From Paenibacillus sp. yr247 (GTDB taxonomy: Bacteria; Bacillota; Bacilli; Paenibacillales; NBRC-103111), in assembly GCF_900103825.1 (NCBI RefSeq), contig NZ_FNIF01000005.1, forward strand, positions 1-64,000: DNA of 64,000 nt, written 5' to 3'. The notes under the pieces are model-generated. The model saw only the letters and a list, made by a program, of their open reading frames with translations, was not told the DNA's origin and searched no databases. Positions 51,488-60,123 of this stretch are shown here, piece by piece. The position numbers and the translations under genes are program-made. Numbering within the stretch: position 1 is the first letter of the stretch; the number at the start of each line of letters is the position of its first letter.

Positions 51488-52924
51488 ATGAATCTTCTCA
51501 ATCTACTCAAAAATGAAAGAGGAAATGTGCTAACCTATGTGCTTCTTATCCTCCTAGTCCTTATGATAACAACACCTGTTATACTTGCCTCGTCATCAAC
51601 GACTCAACTTTCCAATGTGCAAACTGAATATGAGAAAAAGGCGACCGACCTTGCAGTTAGCGGTATGGAAGCTTTTATGAATTACTTGCAACAATATCCC
51701 GTTTACGGGAATGGCATGGATCGAAAAACTTATTTTAATAAGTATGGAGAAGGTTCAGGAACAGTTGGTTTAGGATGGGGTACTAAAACGATCCAATTAC
51801 CTGAAGGAACGAATTTAACCTTTAACCAATATGTAATTGTCAAAGATTCTAATCCTGAAACCACAGTTACGCTTCCACTCACTTCGGACAATGATTATGA
51901 CGTTATATTTATGGCGAGTGTTAACAACTCCGTTCATTCCAAAAAAATTAAATATCAAATATCTACTTTTGAACCCGCTAGCGGAGGAACAAAGGTATTG
52001 ACCGATGGGCAAAAAGTAGCAATTCCTTCAGGTGGCAACGTCCTCTATGGTACAGGTAGCAATATTTCTGCTATAAAGAATACGACCATCAAAGACGCAA
52101 TTGCTACTTATATTGATGGTATTACAAGCGCTACAAATAAAGCAGTTGATGGTTATTTAACGAACCCAACTTTGATAACTTGTACAGCTTGTACCATGGC
52201 TAATATCATTACAAATATTAATTCAAGTGCAAATAACCCTGTCATTATATACAGACCAGGAACTTTATCCTTTAGCGGAACTTTTTCTATAGGTACACCA
52301 GCAAAACCCGTTATACTTATCGCAGATAATATCGATATTAGTGACAGTTCCAACTTATTGATTTATGGAAGTCTAATTGCAAATAAAACCTCAGCTAATC
52401 CTTCAGGAACAGGCACTATCATTAGTAGAAATAATAGTAGCCAATTAACTATCTTTCAGGCGACAAATGGCAAGTACGGAGATCTGTGGGCAGAAGGAAA
52501 CATGGATTTTGAAAATCAAACAAATATTACTGCGGACAACAGCATCTATGCCAATAATTTTACAATCAAGAATGATTCTGATATTACTTCAAAGAGTTTC
52601 ACGATCAATGAAAAATTTTATGCTCCTAACAAAGCTAACATAACTACTAATACCGGAGCTCTTGCTGCTGGAGAAATTGAATTAAAAAATGATTCGATAC
52701 TTAACATTAAATCAGGAGACGTACTTGTAGAAAATAATCTCATCGCACATAATAAGATAAATATTACTGCTGGCGGAGTTATTGCTGTAGGGGCAACCAT
52801 TGACTTTAAAAATAACAGTACTATAAATGCAGGAACCACCGGCCAAACCTCTTTAGATCTTAGCGGATCAGCAAGCGGCGGCGGATCAACACCTCCCAAA
52901 GATTGGACGCCTATTCGTCAATAA
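51488..52924 (+). CDS. Large pilin-like protein with beta-solenoid repeats (PilX-like)
   Basis: A 478-aa protein with N-terminal NERGNVLTYVLLILLVLMI, resembling PilX/type IV pseudopilin signals (Gly before cleavage, Tyr instead of Glu at +5), then one helix. From about residue 270 a series of ~20-residue repeats shows N-[DNQ]-[ST]-x-I themes (FENQTNIT, IKNDSDIT, LKNDSILN, FKNNSTIN), as in bactofilin-like or polymer-forming beta-solenoids. It is encoded opposite to the pil operon end and probably is its minor or adhesive subunit. ATG 51488 follows AAAGGAGAG. Confidence 0.75.
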   Translation: MNLLNLLKNERGNVLTYVLLILLVLMITTPVILASSSTTQLSNVQTEYEKKATDLAVSGMEAFMNYLQQYPVYGNGMDRKTYFNKYGEGSGTVGLGWGTKTIQLPEGTNLTFNQYVIVKDSNPETTVTLPLTSDNDYDVIFMASVNNSVHSKKIKYQISTFEPASGGTKVLTDGQKVAIPSGGNVLYGTGSNISAIKNTTIKDAIATYIDGITSATNKAVDGYLTNPTLITCTACTMANIITNINSSANNPVIIYRPGTLSFSGTFSIGTPAKPVILIADNIDISDSSNLLIYGSLIANKTSANPSGTGTIISRNNSSQLTIFQATNGKYGDLWAEGNMDFENQTNITADNSIYANNFTIKNDSDITSKSFTINEKFYAPNKANITTNTGALAAGEIELKNDSILNIKSGDVLVENNLIAHNKINITAGGVIAVGATIDFKNNSTINAGTTGQTSLDLSGSASGGGSTPPKDWTPIRQ

Positions 52925-52939
52925 AAATATACTCAACTC

Positions 52940-52980
52940 AAGCCCTGTGCCATGTTTTTGGAAAGCATCAGGGCTTTTTT
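52940..52980 (+). terminator. Terminator of PilX-like gene
   Basis: AGCCCTG and CAGGGCT arms enclose a 21-nt loop with T6 after the stem. Confidence 0.8.
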
Positions 52981-52986
52981 CTGCAT

Positions 52987-53030
52987 AAAAAAAGAGCTGT
53001 CCCATAACCTAAGCGGTCAGATGAACAGCT
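52987..53030 (-). terminator. Terminator of type IV pilus operon
   Basis: On the minus strand AGCTGT and ACAGCT with partly paired middle, followed by seven T. Confidence 0.7.
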
Positions 53031-53050
53031 ACAACATATTAGCTAAATTT

Positions 53051-53614
53051 TCAATATTGCAAAATCTTGAATCCTGTCTCTCTTTGTACAGTGTAATTTT
53101 CAGATCCTCCGGACAACTTTGAACGCTGGAATGTAAAAGTCAAAACCATTCTGAATGCAGAACCGCCACTCAAATTCCCTGTAATTGGTGTAGTTCCTGA
53201 AGTAGGCAAATACTGCACTCCTGTAAGATGTGAGGTAAGAACTCTAGGTTTCGTATAAATGCCAGGCGTAGCTAAAGATACATTGTCCTGAATGTTAGCT
53301 GAATTAAAAAGATAACTCGTTAACGTTTGATCAGCAGCATTGTAATATAGCGATTTCACCTCTTTAGCACCAGAAGCATACGTCACATAGCGGAAATCAT
53401 TCGCTGCGGCATACGCTTGATTAGAATCGCTTAACTCTTTCGCAATCGTATCCATCGTTTTACGGATCTCAGCATCAGAATTAAATTTCTCTGCGCTTGT
53501 TTTGGATTGAAGGCTTGTAGAAGAAAGCAGCATAAGGACTACTCCCAACAAAACACTGCTTATGGTCAGAGTCGCCAGCACCTCTATTAAGGTTAAACCT
53601 CGTTCATTTTTCAA
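53051..53614 (-). CDS. Type IV pilus minor pilin (PulJ/PilW-like)
   Basis: A 187-aa prepilin. TTG 53614 overlaps the upstream stop (TTGA) with GGGGGGTGG nearby. The signal NERGLTLIEVLATLTISSVLL has Gly then Glu at +5. The mature domain contains beta-rich regions with conserved aromatic residues (FRYVTYASG). Last gene in the pil operon; likely a priming tip component together with the upstream minor pilin. Confidence 0.82.
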   Translation of the reverse strand: MKNERGLTLIEVLATLTISSVLLGVVLMLLSSTSLQSKTSAEKFNSDAEIRKTMDTIAKELSDSNQAYAAANDFRYVTYASGAKEVKSLYYNAADQTLTSYLFNSANIQDNVSLATPGIYTKPRVLTSHLTGVQYLPTSGTTPITGNLSGGSAFRMVLTFTFQRSKLSGGSENYTVQRETGFKILQY

Positions 53615-54045
53615 TTTGCCACCCCCCAATAAACAGTTACAGTCATAACTCTTGGAACCAGCGTAGCGGGGACTGTGCTGGTATCTTTGAACAGGACTAT
53701 ACTTTGAAGTGAAACAAATTTCCGAGTCGCGAATGCAGCTGTTGAGAATGTTTGATTTTGCACTCCGGATTGTTGAACATACACACTGTAGGGTGAAGCA
53801 GGATCTAAAGGGTTAAGGTTAATATCTACCCAATTTTGTAAAACAGGCACTGCAGCAGCATAAGTACTCCTATATTCATTCAACTTCTGCTCCGCTAGCC
53901 GCAGCGCATTCACTCGCAATTCATCATTTTTATTCGACATTAAAGAAAAGGATGAAATATTTAGAAACATGAGGACAACAAGACTTAAAATAACTGAAGC
54001 TGCCAGCACTTCAAGTAATGTGAGCCCTTTTTCATTTCTTAGCAT
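53611..54045 (-). CDS. Type IV pilus minor pilin (PilV/GspI-like)
   Basis: A 144-aa prepilin from ATG 54045 (AAGGG upstream; an ATG two codons earlier is too near). The signal NEKGLTLLEVLAASVILSLV has Gly-x3-Glu geometry. LRLAEQKLNEYRS resembles PilV/GspI minor pilins. Translationally coupled to the next minor pilin. Confidence 0.82.
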   Translation of the reverse strand: MLRNEKGLTLLEVLAASVILSLVVLMFLNISSFSLMSNKNDELRVNALRLAEQKLNEYRSTYAAAVPVLQNWVDINLNPLDPASPYSVYVQQSGVQNQTFSTAAFATRKFVSLQSIVLFKDTSTVPATLVPRVMTVTVYWGVAN

Positions 54046-54072
54046 TTGCATCCCTTCTCTCTTCAATCAGCT

Positions 54073-54246
54073 TCAATTTTTATTAGACTTTTCAACTAGT
54101 TCAAATTTATATGAATCTGCTAATTTCATTGTTAAATCATTGTTTAATAGCTCCGCATTCTTACTGTATATCGTCCAAGCCAGCATATAATCATCGGTAT
54201 TTTTTTTCACCCAGCCGCTTTGCAATAGAATGATAGCAGCTTTCAT
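54073..54246 (-). CDS. 57-aa ORF overlapping the stalk-domain gene
   Basis: Starts with ATGA overlap at the stalk-domain stop. A helical polar peptide with LLQSGWVKKNTDDYMLAW. In its frame coding can be read upstream for several codons (VPNLDKMK), so it may be the lost C-terminus of the stalk-domain protein after a frameshift rather than a separate gene. Confidence 0.5.
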   Translation of the reverse strand: MKAAIILLQSGWVKKNTDDYMLAWTIYSKNAELLNNDLTMKLADSYKFELVEKSNKN

Positions 54247-54725
54247 TTTGTCGAGGTTTGGGACATCGTGTTATCATCTATGTTTTTAACAATTTTGCTA
54301 AGAGCCGCATAACGCTCAACAATATATTTCATATTGTCAAATTCTGTGTTTTTAAACATAGGAATTAAATCTTTGGTAATTTGATTATTTTGAATAGCTA
54401 CATATTGATAGATCCCTTTTTGTGATGCCGTAAAGAGCGTGTTTTTATTATCTTTAATAAAATCAAGATGCACGGTCCCGGTCTCATTATCCCACCCAAC
54501 CTGCGCGCCTAACATTTCGGATAGACTGCGTAGAGGCACGTATACGGAACCCTCATATAAGATGGAGTCTTTGCTTAGATTGGCTTGCTGGCCGTTAATC
54601 GCGATGTTAACTCTTTGGAAGAACACCTCAACGTTCCGAAACTGGTCTTCCGCCCATGCTGAACCGCTCATCGTGAATATGCCAATCATTCCAATTGACA
54701 GCATCAGCTTGTGCTTCCTTTTCAT
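54243..54725 (-). CDS. Secreted stalk-domain (copper amine oxidase N-like) protein
   Basis: A 160-aa exported protein. The signal peptide ends near SGSAWAED. The domain VFFQRVNIAINGQQ, YEGSVYVPLRSLSEMLGAQV and WDNETGTVHL is the copper-amine-oxidase N-terminal-like fold common in Paenibacillus surface proteins. It lies between pilO and the minor pilins, so may help anchor pilus parts in the wall. The C-terminus may be frameshifted (see 54073-54246). Confidence 0.78.
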   Translation of the reverse strand: MKRKHKLMLSIGMIGIFTMSGSAWAEDQFRNVEVFFQRVNIAINGQQANLSKDSILYEGSVYVPLRSLSEMLGAQVGWDNETGTVHLDFIKDNKNTLFTASQKGIYQYVAIQNNQITKDLIPMFKNTEFDNMKYIVERYAALSKIVKNIDDNTMSQTSTK

Positions 54726-54745
54726 TCAGGTATCCCCTTTTCAAA

Positions 54746-55642
54746 TTATTTGACTGGCTGAGATGCTTGTAATTGCTGAAGCTGTTTGAAATACTCTTCA
54801 TCCGTTGTGACCGGATTCGTTCGATTACTCGGCTCATTCACTGGTACTGGCGGCAGTTCTTTCAATTTCCCTATAAAAGATGGAGCATAATAAAAGGAGC
54901 ATTGTAAAGTAGCCCACACCTTCATTTCATGCTCTACTGTCTTATCTGGTAAAGAACTGTTTCCCTCTGCATTTTTATTCGTTATGCCCGTTTGAGTTTC
55001 TATGCTGCTTGCTGCTGAAGGTGATTGCCAGTTCCACTTTTGAATAGCAATAAAACGTTCACTTTGTTGAATCTTATTCATAAAGTCAATGATTTGAGGA
55101 TACGTACCCGATACTTGTATAGTGAAAGATTCTTCCATTAATACGGTTTGTTGCTGGCTTTGCTGTTTAGTTCCTGCTGCCGGACTAGCTGAAGGCGCTG
55201 CTTGTTGAGTGCCATTCGAATTTGTTGTGTAACCCGAAGGAACGTTGGCTTGACCATTCGCATTTATTAAACTGCTTGCTAAAATGTCCGGTTCTTTATC
55301 GCCGAATTTGATTGAATGAATCGTTAACCCCGCTTGCTGCTCTAACCCTCTAATGCTTAAAAGTAAACGCGGCAACTCTTCTTTTGTAGGTACTTGATAA
55401 AGAGCTTTCTGAATTTCGTCATCAGCCACCTTTTTCGGAATAGGACGCTGCTGGATGCGGCTTTTCTCTAGCTCTACCTTATTTAATTGCATTTCTAGCG
55501 TTAAATGCTGCTTTGAAGGCGGAAGCACATAATTAACAACGATATATCCATTGAACAAGCATCCTGCAATTAGAACCAAAATCAAGATGGTTGCCGGAGA
55601 TCTCAATCGACCTATGAGCTTATTCCATTGTTCTTTATTCAT
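54746..55642 (-). CDS. pilO: Type IV pilus protein PilO
   Basis: A 298-aa bitopic protein from ATG 55642. Short cytoplasmic start, a membrane helix (ILILVLIAGCLFNGYIV), coiled coil, then a ferredoxin-like domain interrupted by a Gln/Ser/Ala-rich linker (about 145-175). PilO pairs with PilN to link PilM to the pilus base in the periplasm-equivalent space. Confidence 0.82.
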   Translation of the reverse strand: MNKEQWNKLIGRLRSPATILILVLIAGCLFNGYIVVNYVLPPSKQHLTLEMQLNKVELEKSRIQQRPIPKKVADDEIQKALYQVPTKEELPRLLLSIRGLEQQAGLTIHSIKFGDKEPDILASSLINANGQANVPSGYTTNSNGTQQAAPSASPAAGTKQQSQQQTVLMEESFTIQVSGTYPQIIDFMNKIQQSERFIAIQKWNWQSPSAASSIETQTGITNKNAEGNSSLPDKTVEHEMKVWATLQCSFYYAPSFIGKLKELPPVPVNEPSNRTNPVTTDEEYFKQLQQLQASQPVK

Positions 55643-55649
55643 AAGCCCC

Positions 55650-56294
55650 CTACTTCTTCTCAACAGGATTTTTCAGTGTGATTTCTAAAGTTACTTCATA
55701 TACATTATATTTCTTTGCGGGTGGAGCAGGATATTGAGAATTCACCGCTGCCGTAACAAATGTTTTTTCCATTTTAACAGCCGATTGAATCGAAACCGAT
55801 TCAATAAGTGATGATCTCTGCAGCAAGGAGATATAGTCAGCTACCGATGATAAAGCTGCGAACTCCAGCTTCAAATTCACTTTCATCAGATCAACTTGAG
55901 TTGCGGCAGCAGATATTCCGTTTTTAACTTCCTTGTTCTCATCTTTCGGTATTTCCGCAGACAAAATTCGTCCTGTGGCCGGAAGCTTTGAGGAAAGGAC
56001 CTCAAAAACGGGAATCCAATCGATTCTTTTCTTTTTTAACTTATCAATCTCGGCTTGTAAGGCTTGATAATTGAGCGTTTGTTCATCCAATTGACGCTGA
56101 TTCGTTAAAGCTTGAATGGAAGCATTCGTTAAAGCGATTTGCGCCTTTACGTTTTGCAAGTTGCTTTTAAAGTAGTGACCCGCATAAAGAAATGTCGATG
56201 ATAGCATCAGAAAAAGTAAAGTGGAAGCCATAAGTACAGGTAAAAATATGCGTCTAGCTCTAGGTATCTTGGGGAGCAGGTTAATATTTTTCAT
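55650..56294 (-). CDS. pilN: Type IV pilus protein PilN
   Basis: A 214-aa bitopic protein with the conserved cytoplasmic INLLPKIPRAR motif that binds PilM, one membrane helix, a coiled coil and a small alpha/beta domain. It overlaps pilM by 4 nt. Confidence 0.86.
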   Translation of the reverse strand: MKNINLLPKIPRARRIFLPVLMASTLLFLMLSSTFLYAGHYFKSNLQNVKAQIALTNASIQALTNQRQLDEQTLNYQALQAEIDKLKKKRIDWIPVFEVLSSKLPATGRILSAEIPKDENKEVKNGISAAATQVDLMKVNLKLEFAALSSVADYISLLQRSSLIESVSIQSAVKMEKTFVTAAVNSQYPAPPAKKYNVYEVTLEITLKNPVEKK

Positions 56295-57481
56295 GATTCA
56301 GCCCCCCTAAGAGCTAAACCCAAAGTTACAGCATACATTGAAAAGACATCTGAGGATGCCGAATTTTGTTCAAAAGGGATAGTAGGTTGAAACAAATGCA
56401 CTGGAATCGGCAGCCGCTCGGTCAAAAACAAGACAATTTCAGGCATTCTTTCCAAATCACCGGATATGACAACTCCAGCAAACTCTTGATTTCGATTATT
56501 TAACGTATATCGATAAAAGTTCATCAACCGCTCAAGTTCATGTGCCAAATCGTTGCAATGATTACGGAAATCTCCATCAGTCTTCAAAAACTCTGCAAAC
56601 AACTGATCCGTACTCACTTTTACTTCTGAGGTTATATCCGGCTTTACTGCGAAATTGAGTGGAATACTGCGAGTAATCTTGAGCTCCTCACCATTAAAAA
56701 TACTAAGATCACCAGCATTCTCATTCAAATCAACAAGCAAAAAAGTGTCCTTCCACTCGATCAACGATATTCTTTGCAGTAAACGAAATAAAGAGAGTGC
56801 TTTAATTTCAATGCTAGTAAGCTTGATCCCTGCGGAATCCATAACTTCAAGATATTGATCCATCATATCTTTTGGTGCAGCTACCAGCATGACATCGCAT
56901 TGAATGGCTGTTTCTGCTTTTGGTTCATCCTCCTGAAAATCATCAAACAGCCCTTTGCCTCCGCCTAGATCCTCTTTCCCGGCAGCGGCCTCCAAAAAAG
57001 AATCCTTCCCCGTAGGAGCAACAGGCACTTTTTTCAACTTTTTCAACGTTTTTCTTTTTTTATGAGTAGCCCCATTCATCTTTACAAAATCATAAAGCGG
57101 ATTCTCAAAAGGCAAATGAATGTTATGTTTCATCTCAAAATCTACAAGCTTGGCCAAATCCTTCTCCGCGATATCTGGCAGTTTTAGAAACCTAACCATA
57201 ACAAGCTGGCTAGGGAATACCAGATGAACGTGCTTTGGCTTCGAATCTAGTCGTGCTATCATCGTTTGCAAGGTCTGTATCAATCGAAGCGGTTCTTTGA
57301 TTCGGCCTTCTTCCATCACATGTGGCGGAAGCTCTTCAGTTATATTAGTCTGAATCAACGGTTCTTTTTTGTCGCGCAGCAGTACTTTGCTCATTTTTAT
57401 AGATGAATCAGAAATTTCAATACCCAAGGAGGTTTGTCCTGGTTTCAACGCTTTAATAATAGAACCCCGTGATGTCCGCAT
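56291..57481 (-). CDS. pilM: Type IV pilus actin-like protein PilM
   Basis: A 396-aa FtsA/actin-like cytoplasmic protein. SLGIEISDSSIKM opens the fold; LVDLNENAGDLSIF and AGVVISGDLERM are nucleotide-binding segments. A ~50-residue Lys-rich then Gly/acidic insertion (around residues 145-200) interrupts domain 1. Start ATG 57481 is favoured over GTG 57496 that overlaps the AAGGAG site. It connects PilN to PilB/PilC control. Confidence 0.85.
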   Translation of the reverse strand: MRTSRGSIIKALKPGQTSLGIEISDSSIKMSKVLLRDKKEPLIQTNITEELPPHVMEEGRIKEPLRLIQTLQTMIARLDSKPKHVHLVFPSQLVMVRFLKLPDIAEKDLAKLVDFEMKHNIHLPFENPLYDFVKMNGATHKKRKTLKKLKKVPVAPTGKDSFLEAAAGKEDLGGGKGLFDDFQEDEPKAETAIQCDVMLVAAPKDMMDQYLEVMDSAGIKLTSIEIKALSLFRLLQRISLIEWKDTFLLVDLNENAGDLSIFNGEELKITRSIPLNFAVKPDITSEVKVSTDQLFAEFLKTDGDFRNHCNDLAHELERLMNFYRYTLNNRNQEFAGVVISGDLERMPEIVLFLTERLPIPVHLFQPTIPFEQNSASSDVFSMYAVTLGLALRGAES

Positions 57482-57540
57482 AGAGTCCAGATTCACTCCT
57501 TTTCCTGAAATTCTGAGCTGTTAGCTGTGTGAAGAATGAC

Positions 57541-58326
57541 TTAGTTGTAATGAAGTAAGCTTAAGTACCAAGTAATTAAGGGCTCTCCCCAAAAATAACT
57601 AAAGAAGGCGCCTGCGGCTATGAATGGACCAAATGGAATTCCCTGATCTTCTCGTGACGATTTCACGAGCATTTGTACAAGGCCATAAATTGTTCCTAAT
57701 AAACTTGCAGCAAATAGCGTAAATAAGGTTAATTTGATCCCAGCTATGAGACCAATAAAAGCAAACAATTTGATATCACCGCCGCCCATGCCTTCTTTTT
57801 TCAGGACGAGGATGGATGCAAGTGCAATCAGATAAAGCAATCCCCCGCCAATGAAAAACGCTGCGAAGTAGTTCCAAAAAGGTAGTGGATGAATCCAAAT
57901 TCGAAGAAGTAAAGCAGCTATCATACCTGAGAAAACAACTACATCAGGAATGATCCTGTACATGATATCGGCAATTGAACAAATCATTAAAATAGAAACA
58001 AATATCAGCCCGACAATCAGATCAAAAGAGGGGCCAATTTGCCATGTAGTTACAGCAAACGCAGCAGAAGTTACGAATTCACCTATGGGATAGATCGGTG
58101 AAATCTTAGCTCGGCAATACCTGCAAGCTCCGCGTAAACCCAAATAGCTAAGCACAGGAATCAGATCTAGCGGTTTAAGTTCATGATCACAATGAACACA
58201 ACGTGAAGGCGGATAAGCGATAGATTCCTTTTTTACAACCCTTATACCTACAACGTTAAAAAAACTTCCAAAAACAAGTCCGAATAATGCAGCTGTTATC
58301 GCATATAGGAGAGTTAAAGATTCCAT
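57541..58326 (-). CDS. pilD: Prepilin peptidase PilD
   Basis: A 261-aa A24 prepilin peptidase with N-methyltransferase domain. The four-cysteine module is CVHCDHELKPLD and CRYCRAKI. Catalytic Asp are in ADIMYRIIPD and GGGDIKLFAFIG. About seven membrane segments. It is the general enzyme for pilins in this locus, distinct from the short Tad peptidase. Confidence 0.92.
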   Translation of the reverse strand: MESLTLLYAITAALFGLVFGSFFNVVGIRVVKKESIAYPPSRCVHCDHELKPLDLIPVLSYLGLRGACRYCRAKISPIYPIGEFVTSAAFAVTTWQIGPSFDLIVGLIFVSILMICSIADIMYRIIPDVVVFSGMIAALLLRIWIHPLPFWNYFAAFFIGGGLLYLIALASILVLKKEGMGGGDIKLFAFIGLIAGIKLTLFTLFAASLLGTIYGLVQMLVKSSREDQGIPFGPFIAAGAFFSYFWGEPLITWYLSLLHYN

Positions 58327-58352
58327 AGTAGCTCCATTCGGAAAAGATTCAA

Positions 58353-58380
58353 TAAAGGTAACTCTTGGGAGTTACCTTTA
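58353..58380. terminator. Perfect hairpin after pilin gene
   Basis: TAAAGGTAACTC-TTGG-GAGTTACCTTTA, a 12-bp perfect stem 31 nt after the pilin stop. Weak T-run; probably an attenuator or 3'-end stabiliser raising pilin mRNA over the downstream genes. Confidence 0.65.
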
Positions 58381-58411
58381 TTGGGGTGAAGATAAGTAGA
58401 TAAAAAAAGTA

Positions 58412-58840
58412 CTACGAAACCGTTATAGTTCCAGTTGAAGTCCAGCTACTGTTAGTGAAAGTAACAGGAATAGATGTATAAGTATTTGCCGTGGTAAGTT
58501 GTTGTTTTTTAGGCGCCTCTTTTAAATAACCTGCTGTTACTAATTGAGCTACCGTAATCGCTCCTGAAGCGTATCCCGTAACTGCTGTAGTTCCATCCGC
58601 AAGAAGACCGTTTCCATCTGGATCAACGTCTGTCATATAGCGAACTGCTGCATCATGCAACAGAAGCTCCGTTTGTGTATCTGCATTCTTCTTAGAGTTA
58701 CTGATAACTCCACCAATAGCCGGAACCGCTATCGCAGCAATAACCCCTAAAATTACGATAACAGCTAGTAACTCGACAAGCGTCAATCCTTTTTGATTCT
58801 TGAGCAGCTTAAACCTTGTGTTCATCATTTTTTTCAACAT
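58412..58840 (-). CDS. pilA: Type IV pilus major pilin (PilA-like)
   Basis: A 142-aa prepilin; ATG 58840 follows AAGGAGTTG. The leader NQKGLTLVELLAVIVILGVI has Gly then Glu at +5, and the helix continues to AIGGVISNS. The globular domain contains a small beta region with Thr/Ser-rich end. In other Firmicutes this class is ComGC/PilA; as the largest-expressed pilin it carries its own hairpin downstream. Confidence 0.88.
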   Translation of the reverse strand: MLKKMMNTRFKLLKNQKGLTLVELLAVIVILGVIAAIAVPAIGGVISNSKKNADTQTELLLHDAAVRYMTDVDPDGNGLLADGTTAVTGYASGAITVAQLVTAGYLKEAPKKQQLTTANTYTSIPVTFTNSSWTSTGTITVS

Positions 58841-58879
58841 GTGTACCCAACTCCTTTGAATGATAAAATAATAATTTAT

Positions 58880-60091
58880 TTAATGAATACCACCCATCAG
58901 CTTAAACGTTGGAAGCATAACGGCAAGCACGATTCCTCCAACAATTCCTGAGAGCAGTAAGATCATTAGTGGTTCTAATAGCGATTTCAGTCGATCGGCC
59001 ATTGTGTCAACATCAGCCTCGTAGAAATCAGCTACTTTTTCCAGCATGCTATCCAGAGCGCCTGTTTTCTCGCCGATAGCTAACATTTGTACGACCATTG
59101 GCGGGAATAGCCATGAGTTCTTGAAGGGATCTGCGATCGATCGTCCACTCCTCAAGCCTTCTCGTGATTCCAAGATCAGCTTTCCTATTACTTCATTGCC
59201 TACTACGTTCGAAACGATCGTCATTGCTTGAAGCATTGGAATCGCAGCCGCAAACAGTGAACTGAAGGTTCGACTGAAGCGAGCGATGGATTGCTTATGC
59301 GCCAATTTGCCAAAAACAGGAATCTTGAGCCTAAAATAATCCCAGTAATAGTTACCTTTCTTCGTACGCTTCATTGCATTGATGATGAGGCTTGGTGCGA
59401 TCACGAAGATTGGCATGAAGAACCAGTAAGCTTTCAGAAGATCGCTTATCTTGATGACGATCCTTGTTGGTAGCGGCAGCTCCAATCCCATTGCTTTGAA
59501 ATTCTCCACATATCTTGGGATTACGAATGTCATCAAAAGAGTAACTACTGCTATAGTAACTACGCCCATGATGATAGGATAGATCATTGCAGACTTCACT
59601 TTTTCCTTGGTGTAATACTCTTTCTCGTAAAACACCGCTAGACGATCCAACATCTCGTCCAAATTTCCGCTTGCCTCTCCGGCTCGGATCATGTTGATGA
59701 AAACCGTAGAAAATACGGTTGGAAACTGAGATGAAGCTATGGAAAGCTGCGTACCTCGCTGCATATCCTCAGCAACTTCCTTAAGAATTTTCTTAAATAC
59801 CTTGCTCTCTGTCTGTTCGCTTAAGATGCGTACGGACTCAACCATATTGACACCGGATTTATACAAGGTAGAAAGTTGTCTGCAAAATACGGTAAAGTGT
59901 TCCGTTTTGACCTTCGGGCCACCGAAGGAGATTTCTCGATACAAAATGCTCTTACCCTGGTCAAAGCAATCGAGAATCCAAAGTCCTTTGCCCTTCAACT
60001 CATCAGTAGCAGACTGAAACGAAGGCGCTTCGAGTACCCCTTTATAGAAATGACCGTAATCATCAACAGCTTGATACCTGAACTTAGGCAC
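58880..60091 (-). CDS. pilC: Type IV pilus platform protein PilC
   Basis: A 403-aa membrane platform protein with two T2SF domains: FCRQLSTLYKSGVNMVESVRIL and FSRTFSSLFAAAIPMLQAMTIV, each with GEASGNLDEMLDRLA or GEKTGALDSMLEKVA. Three to four membrane segments. It couples PilB/PilT motion to pilin insertion. Confidence 0.93.
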   Translation of the reverse strand: MPKFRYQAVDDYGHFYKGVLEAPSFQSATDELKGKGLWILDCFDQGKSILYREISFGGPKVKTEHFTVFCRQLSTLYKSGVNMVESVRILSEQTESKVFKKILKEVAEDMQRGTQLSIASSQFPTVFSTVFINMIRAGEASGNLDEMLDRLAVFYEKEYYTKEKVKSAMIYPIIMGVVTIAVVTLLMTFVIPRYVENFKAMGLELPLPTRIVIKISDLLKAYWFFMPIFVIAPSLIINAMKRTKKGNYYWDYFRLKIPVFGKLAHKQSIARFSRTFSSLFAAAIPMLQAMTIVSNVVGNEVIGKLILESREGLRSGRSIADPFKNSWLFPPMVVQMLAIGEKTGALDSMLEKVADFYEADVDTMADRLKSLLEPLMILLLSGIVGGIVLAVMLPTFKLMGGIH

Positions 60092-60123
60092 TCGAACTCA
60101 CCTCCTTTATTGCAGTTCGCTTA

